Part shown: in pieces, positions 22,737 to 31,940 of the stretch
Numbering within the stretch: position 1 is the first letter of the stretch
Layout of the letters: each line of letters starts with the position of its first letter
NCBI GenBank assembly: GCA_964036665.1
Contig: OZ038530.1
Location: forward strand, 9,698,501 to 9,762,500
DNA from: Gordius sp. MW1
Taxonomy: Eukaryota > Nematomorpha > Gordioida > Gordea > Gordiidae
DNA: 64,000 bases
Direction: 5' to 3'
Translations under genes and position numbers: made by a program
The notes under the pieces: generated by a model
What the model was told of the DNA's origin: nothing
Databases searched by the model: none
What the model saw: the letters and a program-made list of their open reading frames with translations, nothing else

Positions 22737-22983
22737 TTGTATCTTACGCGCCTGTCTACTTTATAATATTTTAATTGTTGATATATAGGCGAATTCGTTA
22801 ATTTTTTACGTTACATGTATATACGATTTTATTTCTTTGTACGTCAAGAATTAGTTTAGACTCATTAATTGTCGCATTGGGCATAATGTATAAAAATGCA
22901 TTTAAATTGTTTTAGGAGAAGAAATCTATCGACTAATTTTAAGGTTTATGTCTAGCTATTCACGGTATTATACATAGATACAT

Positions 22984-25874
22984 TAGAGGCCTGCACGGGT
23001 CACCCGAAACCCGACCGGTCGGGTTCGGATTAAAAATTTTCGGGTCGGGTTCGGGTTGAAAATTTTAGAATGCATTCGGGTCGGGTTGGATTTATAGAGT
23101 CGGGTCAAAGAATATGAATCTTACATTACAAAATGAAAGAAACGTATTTGTTAAATTAATGCTATTGTCTATAATTTTAGTTATACAATATCGAATTGTA
23201 TAACTAATTATATTCATTCATTCATATAATCAATTTCCTTTTCTATTTTTTAATTCGTTTAATTGGAGGCAAATTTAAAGCTTAATCACGAAAGGTAAAA
23301 TATTAACAAATTATCATTTATTATAGTCTATAGAAAAATTATAAATTTAACTACATAAAGATATAACTAAATATTCATGAATCAACAAAAAAGTAAGTTT
23401 TATTTATTATTTTGTGGATCTAAAATTTTATACTTATTTTATTTGCAAAATTTAAATTTTAAATTAATATAATCTATTATTCCTACCCTACCAATATATA
23501 TAACTATGACATTTTAAAAATTTATTTAAGTGAATAAGATTGACCAAAATGAGAATATGCTTGAAACAAGTGTGTATACAGCTAAAAAAAATATCAGTGG
23601 AAAATCAAAAGTTTGGGACAACTTTCAGTTGATTAATGATGAAACTAACAGTAAATTAGATTTTGTCAGGTGTAGTTTCTGCCACTGTATTTATTCCTAC
23701 AATGCAGCTACTACAGGTATGTATATTATTGTTAAATAAATGTCATTTTTAATGTATAAGATATCATAATTTTTTTATTCTTTACCAAAATGTTTCTGTT
23801 TGTGACAATTAAATTAATTAAGCAAAATATTAGTAGTAAGATTTTAAATAATAATCTAACATAAGTACATCAAAAAATTTAGGGACAAACCACCTGATAA
23901 ATCATGTGTGTTCCAACAAGAATAGGGATCAACAGCCTTGGATCCGTTTTTGGACAAGAAAAATACAACATTTAATTTAAAAAATACTTTTAAACTTAAA
24001 AAAGACTTAATTAAAAAGATAGTTAATTTTTGAGCCCAGGACTTGAGAAGTTTTTCATCTATTCATGGTCAAGGATTTACAGACCATTGCTCATATTTAA
24101 TAAAAATTGGGAGCTATTATGGGCCTGTTAAAATGGAGGAGATATGTCCAGCCAGATCCTACCACCATATCGCGACATATGATGGAGAGAGCTGAAGAAC
24201 TTAGGTGCCTTTTACGCCCAAAGTTAACTAAATATCTCAACAAAGGTCTTTGTGCAGGTATTTAAAATTTTTTGTATATATTGAGCTTTTTAGCCACAAC
24301 TGATATGTGGGTGGATGATTATAAGAAGAATAGTTACATAACCCTTACAATACATTATATTGATGAGGAATAGGCTGGTAAGACTGGTGTTCTTTACTGT
24401 AGACTTTGATGAGGATAAAAAAACTGGAGAGAATGTTAAAAGAGAATTATTAAAAAATTTTATATCACAAGGTACTCCCCTACTTAATTTCTTCACTTAT
24501 TTTTTAAAGGATACACAAGAGAGGATTTTTCTAAATTAACGTTTGTCACAGACCAAGGGTCTAATATGATTAAGGCGCTTGAATCTTACAAGCGCCTTAA
24601 TTGTTTTTGTCACCTCCTTAACAAACACTGTGTTAAGGAACACATTTAATGATGAAGCCCTAAAGGAAAATTTTATGGAAGTTTACAAGTGTTTGAATAA
24701 CGTTAAGACCTTAGTTGCATACATGAAACAGTCAGGGTACATTATTTATGGTTACCATTGAGATATATATTATTTTAGCTTTGTGAAACAGTTAAATTCC
24801 ACTTTACATGGGTTTGTTGAGACCCGGTGGAATAGTCGTTTGAAAATGCTTGAGTCCGTATTCAAGCGTTATGAAGAAATTGAGGTTATTTTGACATCTC
24901 AGGGTGGTGATTTCAGCAAAATTAAATGCGTCGACATCGTAATTTTAAAAGATTTGATTGAATTTCTGACCCCGTTTAATCTTGCAATTACCGAACTTGA
25001 GGCTGACAAGTCTCCAACACTACATAAAGTCGTTCTTTTGTTTTTTTAAATTAAATCATGGTTTAATTAAAAATGCGCCTTTTGAGCTAAAAGAATTAGC
25101 CAAAAGGTGCCAAAAATTTTTGAATCAAAAAATTGATTTGGATGATTATTATAAAATTGCCACATTTTTGAGTCCTAAATATAAGGCAATGAAGATGTTG
25201 ATGCCCCAGGAGCTCAATAATGTATATAATGAGATTCAATTATTGTTGAGTCATGAATTTGAACAAAAAAAGCCGGTAGTTGGTGAAAGGGAAACATTGA
25301 AGGGAACTCAGCTAGGTATTTAACATATAATTATTTGTTTATTTTGTAGAAAATAAGGATGCCCAATCCACGTTTCTCGATTTTTCTGGATGGGAAGAAA
25401 CGTGTATGGACGATAATGTGGAAGGAAAGGGCGAATTCGAAGAATACATTAATTATAAAATCACGAAGAAGGATGAAAATTACGAGCTTTTGGAATGGTG
25501 GAAGATTAATTCATGTAAATATCCGACATTGTCCCAATTGGCTCGTAAATTTTTGGCCATACCCGCTTCTTCTACCTGCGAGAGGTCCTTTTCCACTGCT
25601 GGGAGAATTATAGAAGAGAGAAGGTCTAATTTACGCCCCGAAATTGTAGACGCCATAATATTTATACATAATTATAGTAAATCAATTTAATATATTTATT
25701 AATCAAAGTTTGTATGAACCTTTCTGTCGAATAAATTTTTCATCCTCAAAATTTTCTACTTGGTCGGGTTCGGAATTCGGATCGAAATATTTAAAAACGC
25801 TTTCGGGTTCGGGTTGAAATTTAACGCTTTCGTGTCGGGTTCTGGTTGAAAAAAAGTGACTTTGCAGGCCTCTA
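22984..25874 (+). mobile_element. hAT transposon with broken transposase, copy 2
   Basis: Same termini (TAGAGGCCTGCA / TGCAGGCCTCTA) and the same imperfect 8-bp target duplication (22976-22983, 25875-25882) as copy 1. It was carried along by the segmental duplication, not inserted separately. Confidence 0.9.
23530..25690 (+). pseudogene. hAT transposase remnant, copy 2
   Basis: Same fragments as 14290-16450. The one substitution seen is GGA at 24073-24075 where copy 1 has GAA. The glycine fits the usual hAT pattern 'xGxGF' before this point, so copy 2 keeps the ancestral base and copy 1 changed after the duplication. Confidence 0.85.
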
Positions 25875-26297
25875 AGATACACTAAGAAATTTAATAGCAA
25901 TACCGCAAAACATGATTAATATTAAATGGGTTATAATGCATAATTTAAAACTTTTTATTGTATATCAAAATTTTAATATAGCTTTAAATTTACATAGCAA
26001 CTGCAACTAGGTTATTCGAGTCAATCAATTATAAATTTGCTCTTTTTTGTTAGCCGATTAAATGGTTACTAAAAAAATAGTCAACTCGTTACCAGCCTTT
26101 AATAACACACCTCGCAATTTCGATGTGAAGGAAATCTATTAATAAATGTATTATCATATGAGGTTATAATATTGTTATGACACAGGATTGATATCTCATC
26201 TACGTGCTGGAAAAGAGAAGATGAGAGGATGATGGAATGGACAAAGAAATCAAGCAAAGATAAATTCAGGATGGCTTTAAATGGAGAGATTCAACAG

Positions 26298-26477
26298 GCG
26301 TTATGTGTGACAAAAAGATCCCAACAAGACTCAAAGGCGCACTGTATAGGTCCATCATACAGCCAACACTCGTGTATACCTAGCAATTATTGGCTATACT
26401 CTAAGAGGGAAGTGCAACGCCTAGCGTCTATTGAGATGAGAATGCTAAGATTGATGTTAGGATTAAGCAAAAAATAA
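26298..26477 (+). pseudogene. LINE reverse-transcriptase tail relic, copy 2
   Basis: Identical by eye to 17058-17237: LKGALYRSIIQP block, internal stop, EMRMLRLMLG block. Confidence 0.7.
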
Positions 26478-27349
26478 TCTAAACGCAATGAAGAAAATAA
26501 GGAGAAATCTGGGTATTTATGAAGACAAAGTTTGTAACAAATAGACTATTTGCCACCCTCACAGTGCCCCCCCCCCCCCCGGGTGAGAAAGAGGGTAAAA
26601 AAAAATTTTAAAGGTAGAATTTTAAATAATTCAATAATATTGTGCAATTAATAAAGTCGTTATTAACCCCATCTGCATGACGAGCTACTCCATTTTTCAC
26701 ATCAAATAAAAGCTTATAGATATGAGGGTGGGGTTATCACATAAACAAAATTATCATAAGGGCTAATTACATGTCTCACTTGACAAATTGCAACATGTTT
26801 GTAGGTGTTTCCGGTGCCTGTTAATGATATCGTCATCATATTAATAACATAACAAACTCAGGTAATATTTTGAAAGACCTCAAAGGGCCATATTTGAGTC
26901 TATACTTTAACCGTGGAAAAACAAACATCGAATGTCTCAGAACATTTAGCCTTAAAAAACTTCCGTCAATAACATTAGAACACATTACGCCCATCCGGAA
27001 AAATTAATGAGCCAGTTTTAATTTCACAAAATAATCTAAAATTATAAAATCATGCCTAGTTGTTAAACATTTTTAATTATGTAACATACTCATAATTTTT
27101 ATAATAGACTTACATGGAAACTATGACGTTTTATAGTTGAATTTTAATCTTTAGAACTATGGTAAACGCCTAAAATATAAAAATTAAAATTATTTAATGA
27201 GAAATACTAGATTTAAAAATCTTGCTTGTAGATCGATTAGAATTATATATAAATATATCGGCTGACCAGATTCTATTTTTATCTATATGCCTGCGTCTCT
27301 CATACTTAATTTTGGTCACTTATTTATAGTTTTAGGCATGCCCCTTCCT

Positions 27350-30102
27350 CTTTGTCTATGTAATGTATTGATAAATTGATATGGCGTGAAAAAGACTTTA
27401 TATTTGGGTTAATAATAGCGAATGCATCATGATAAAAGTAAACCTTGCATGTTTTTAACGCGCGACCCGGATGCTTGCCTGCAATATGTAGGATGGACAT
27501 TCTTCTTAGCTTTCTTTGCATGTTTTAGCACGAACTTCCATTACATACATATTACTACGACACGAATATTTTGTTATGCGACATTTAAAATGCAATACCT
27601 TTTGTGTTAATTCGAAGAATTAATGAGGCAAGACTATAGAATTAGAAACCAAGCTTTTTGAGTAATTTATATTGGGTTTGCGGAACTGCGAGTTAATGAC
27701 AGTGTATTAAATGATTTTTTAGTGATACTTGCTTGAATACCCTATCCTACAAACTAATCTTCAAGCGGATAAATGTAATCGTTCAAACCCTAGATCAGCA
27801 AATCCTACGGAGCGTCGATCTATTTAGTTTAAATTATGGTTGTTTCCGGTATATTAGACGATTTATAACCGTAGTTTTGCTTGCCTAACTAATTAGTTGG
27901 CCTAACCCCTGAATTCTGACTTTAGCTATTATCAGCTGTGAAAAATAATAATCAGAAATTAGAATTATTTATACACAAAATGAATGAAGATTGCTTAAAT
28001 ATGAACGTGCTGTTACGAATGTCATTTACCTAATTAAATATCTAACCTCAATATTTATAATTTCTATCAAAGACTCGGCGTGATATATTTGCCTTCAAGA
28101 TATTTTCATCCTTAAAAGTTTTGCGCTTGAGAGGATTCTCGATTTTTTTTCAAACAAATTTTTAATGAATTCAGAGGGAGGCAAAACTAAAACATAAAAT
28201 TCTTTCTGCCCTAAATACTTTTTGTCTAGTCCCTCCGAACCTCCTTTATATTTTAATTAAGTCAAGTTTTGGGTCCCTACTTAGGAATCTGCATTCGACC
28301 GACTTTAAATATATGTTAAAATTTTTATCCGAATTAAAAACACAACTAAGTTTTTAGCGAATTTAATTATATGCCCCTACATATAATGTCGGGAAGTTCG
28401 GTTCAACTTTGCACGAATTTTATTCCATTTATATTCCCAAGATATAGGCCTATCAAAACATGAGTTCGGCCAAAAATAATATTTAATGAGAATTTTGAAG
28501 TTTGGTTATTAAATCTAATGAGAACAAATAATCATTTCTATTGACCAAGTATTGAAATTTATTTTTATAATATTTTAAGGCGTGATCTCTTACAAAGACC
28601 AGAAAAGCCCGTCCCGCTACCCATCTGCTCATTCCACGGGCCGGGTAATTGTCCTAAATTTAGATTTTTGCTTGGGTCCCAGCGTATACCTTAATAATAT
28701 TCGGGCATTTGAAGCTTAATTATAATTTTTTCATGTGTAATGTTATCACTATTTTATTTGATTGTATACTTTTCATTAATCGTAAACCTTATTTAAAAAC
28801 GAGAATCAAATTTAAAGTTTTTACAAAATAATTCAAAAAATCATCATTTTTAGCCGGGCAGTTCTGACATCTCTAATAATTCAGGTAAGTCCGGGCGGAC
28901 ACTTAGAAGGGTTCGGGGGAGGGGGGGGGCATTTTTGTTATAAAATCGAACCCGACCTCTAACTTCCCCACCACATAGTTACGTCTTTGAAACAACAAAT
29001 ACGTATAAAAAACAAGTAATAGGAATTTAAATTATATTTTAATCGTTCTAACTTAAAATCTTTATAACCTTAAAATTAATTGATGACCAGACACACAAAT
29101 TATAACTTTACTGTTAGCTAACGCCATTGCAAAGGAGAAGGAGGCTGGGAGGGGCAGCTACCAAATTCCAAATTTTCATATAACTAACAAATTGGTTATA
29201 ATTTTAAAATATTTGACCACCCCCCCCCCCCCAGCCTTTTTTGAATTATGACAATTACAGGTTAAAATACACCAAATACACTCTTCAAAATGGAGGAAAA
29301 TTAGACACACAATTACTCATATTCAACATATGGCATGAGCAGTCTATAGTCTAAGGTTTTGGATAAGGGGGGGGGGGGCGAAACGTTCAAAAGTTCAATT
29401 AGGGGGGGGGGCAAAACATAATTTTTTTAATTTTTAAGGCTTTTTGCATAAATTTTTTTTTTGCAATTTAGAGAGGGGCCACCCGCCCCCCCCCCTGGCT
29501 ACGCTCATGGATGTCGTAGAGTAAATAAAGGTATTACCACTACCTACACTACCACCCTCCCCCATCACATCTCATCCATCCCATAGCCACTTAAAATTGA
29601 TGTCACCGTCGGGAGGCAGGCACTCACACTGTTTACAAAATATATTGTCCTGTTGATGTAAAGTTGTTATTGCTTCGACTTGGACGTAAACACATAGTTA
29701 GCATATGTGCTTCGACGCATAAGCTTTGTCATCAAGAGGGGTAAAATGCGTGAGGGAGGGGCTAAGTTGTAACAGCAAATACAAGCTCAAGTAGTAGGAA
29801 AGGCATATTACCTTGTTTACAACTTTAAACAAAAGCAGTTTTGTACGAGCAATTGCTGAGTGCAAGTTGTTTATCCATTTTGTTCGACGAATGTGTTATG
29901 TGACATATCGCATTTAATCTGCTAAGCAAATGTGTTAATTACTATGTGACATATCGCCTATCCCCTCTTCCCTATCTCTCATTGCATCAAACGTTGTTAT
30001 TCTTATTTTAAAAAGTCCTCCTCTCCCCCCATTTTATAACTCGCCCCCCATTTTATAACTCGCTTAACACAAAAATTTTTATGGACAATAATTTATTAAC
30101 AG
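27350..30102. other. Gene-free stretch right of the duplication
   Basis: No convincing exon on either strand. It contains G/C-run element pieces near 28915-28930, 29215-29235 and 29352-29509, and CCCG-rich islands near 28600-28690. Short open frames around 27324-27610 lack coding character. Confidence 0.55.
29352..29509. mobile_element. G-run miniature element, right half preserved
   Basis: AAGGTTTTGGATAAGG, a 12-G run, CGAAACGTTCAAAAG, a second G-run, GCAAAACATAA and the right terminus CCTGGCTACGCTCATG (ends 29509) match the copy at 48223-48375 block by block. The left CATGGGCGTAGCC is lost, so no target duplication can be defined. Confidence 0.65.
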
Positions 30103-30332
30103 ATGAGTCATTTTTGGAGATTTTTCACAAGTTCCTCAGGAGATATCGGTAATTTATAATTTTGTTAGATAATATTATATTTTAAGTCGACACCAGTGCC
30201 ACAAGCACAACAAGGGAGAAGCTTAATACATTGCAAATTTCCAATGACCGCTACCAAAGGGCACAAGACCTGCCAGGACTGTTCCAGAAAATATTCGAGC
30301 AACACATCTATAAGTACTATTTATTAAATTAA
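30103..30332 (+). CDS. Possible two-exon small gene, unrecognised
   Basis: Exon 30103-30148 (ATG; MSHFWRFFTSSSGDI) joins 30187-30332 across a 38-nt GT-AG intron. Phases match, giving 63 aa ending FEQHIYKYYLLN. Exon 2 has coding-like composition (STTREKLNTLQISNDRYQRA, then QDLPGLFQKIFEQ), with a potential GTAC donor at 30314 if the gene continues. Intron size matches the tiny introns in GRASP and in the array gene. I recognise no domain. It could be an internal piece of a larger gene or chance. Confidence 0.3.
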
Positions 30333-31940
30333 AATTTTTTTTTATATATTTATCTATCTTATAAAACTATTTGTAATTATTATTAATGTTACTTAAATAA
30401 CATGTGTCTGGTGTATTATTTTATTTAGGGGGAGGGCACTTAATTTTTTAATTTTAAATTAATATTGCAACATTATATATTAAAGATTTTATTAGAAGTT
30501 TTATTTTTTGTTCAAAAATTAAAAGCGACTTCGCGAAAACACTTCAAAACAAATCATCCTGCTATTAACTATCCAACAAAAAAGCCTTATTGGCTCAAAA
30601 AATGACTTTAGAAGAAAACAAACATTTAAATATGCAAATTTTGAAAGTAATAGTAGATAATTACCTCGCAATCTCTTTATTTACTGACATCATTCGTTTA
30701 ATCTGACAACATCCGCCGCCGTCTTGCGAATTTAATACCATAATATGTTTATCTGACCGCAATAAATGGGAATTTACAAGGTGCACTATGTTACTTTAAT
30801 TTTAAAATTGCCATCCCTCTTTCTGAAATTAACGCTTCGGGCCATGTTAAGCTTTTATAGTAAATCTAAATAGGTGCTCTTACATACACGTTCCGTTTTT
30901 TTTTTAAATTCTCAATAAAGGGATCGTTTAGGGGAGTATAGAATATAGATGAAGATGATACATGTTTTTTAATATAGTTATGGTATTTTTTTTGTATCCT
31001 TAAATTACTTTGCTTTCCCCCAGAATATGTAACATAAGCGAAGCAGAAGACAGCAACCCCCCCCCCCCCACGAAATCATCTAGACAAATTTTTATGAATA
31101 CGAATTTAGTTTTTTTTACACTTTCCAAATTTTTGCTTATAATAAATTACCTACCCAAATTTAAAAGTCTTCTTTAAAGTATTTTGAATATAAACATTAT
31201 CCCCTTTAATACAAGTTCTAGCTGCTCTACCGATGCGTAATTGTTGATTCACGCCTTTGGTCTCGAACCACTCACTCCCCTCCTCACAACAACAACTCAT
31301 TACTCTTTTGTATGTCATTGGATTTTCCAATTGTTTGATATCATGACAATTGTTTCATCTCTATCCTTTTTTTTTAGGTTTACCATTTATAAATGATTCA
31401 TTTTTAATTTTATCAATCTTCATTCTATCAAGATAGGTAAGTTTTATTTAATTTTAGTTTAAATCAGATCATATAATATAAAATTTGATATTTTTGATCT
31501 GCCTTTTTTCTTGCATTTATTTAAGGAAACTCCATCAAAGCTTAATACAAACATTTACGTTTATCCTGAATTAAAAAAAAATCCTTCCGTTTTTAAAGTT
31601 AAAAAGTATACTTTTTCACAAATTTACATTTCAAAAAATTCAGAACTTTGCCCCCCCCCCCCCCTTAATTTATCTATTTCTATAATATATTTCCGTTTTT
31701 CATTATGCAAGGAATTAATATTGCAAGTCTTTTAAAAATAGATATTTAATGCAGGACAACTAATAGCCTAACCATATTTTCCCTCTCAACGCCTGGTTAA
31801 TATATTTCAATTCTCTCCTTTATATTATATATCAGTTATTTGTGCAAAATCTTATAAAACTGCGAAATAACAAATAGGTGATTAATATTTGGGTTAAAGC
31901 CGAACAAATTAATTCTATTGTTATCGATGTACAATCTTAG
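30333..31940. other. Non-coding or unresolved stretch
   Basis: AT-rich with C-runs near 31056 and 31652. tRNA-like words occur at 31215-31275 (reverse complement of GGTAGAGC and GGTTCGAGACC) but in the wrong order for a tRNA. No supported exon. A strong donor-like TAG/GTAAG at 31435 follows a T-rich acceptor at 31379, but the segment between has stops in the frames tried. Confidence 0.45.

Larger units (their letters stand above)
18109..27349 (+). repeat. Tandem duplication, copy 2 (9241 bp)
   Basis: Direct repeat of 8871-18108 beginning ATGATCTTTAATG at the base after copy 1 and ending at GGCATGCCCCTTCCT (27349), after which unrelated sequence (CTTTGTCTATG) starts. The offset grows from 9238 to 9241 through C-run length changes only. 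It contains TERT 19809-22736, hAT 22984-25874 and LINE tail 26298-26477. Confidence 0.95.

Noticed and set aside
31205-31290. Permuted tRNA-like arrangement (T-arm word before D-arm word on the minus strand)
   Set aside because: Reverse-strand GGTTCGAGACC precedes GGTAGAGCAGC, but the stems do not pair and there is no acceptor stem. More likely chance or pieces of two tRNA-derived repeats.
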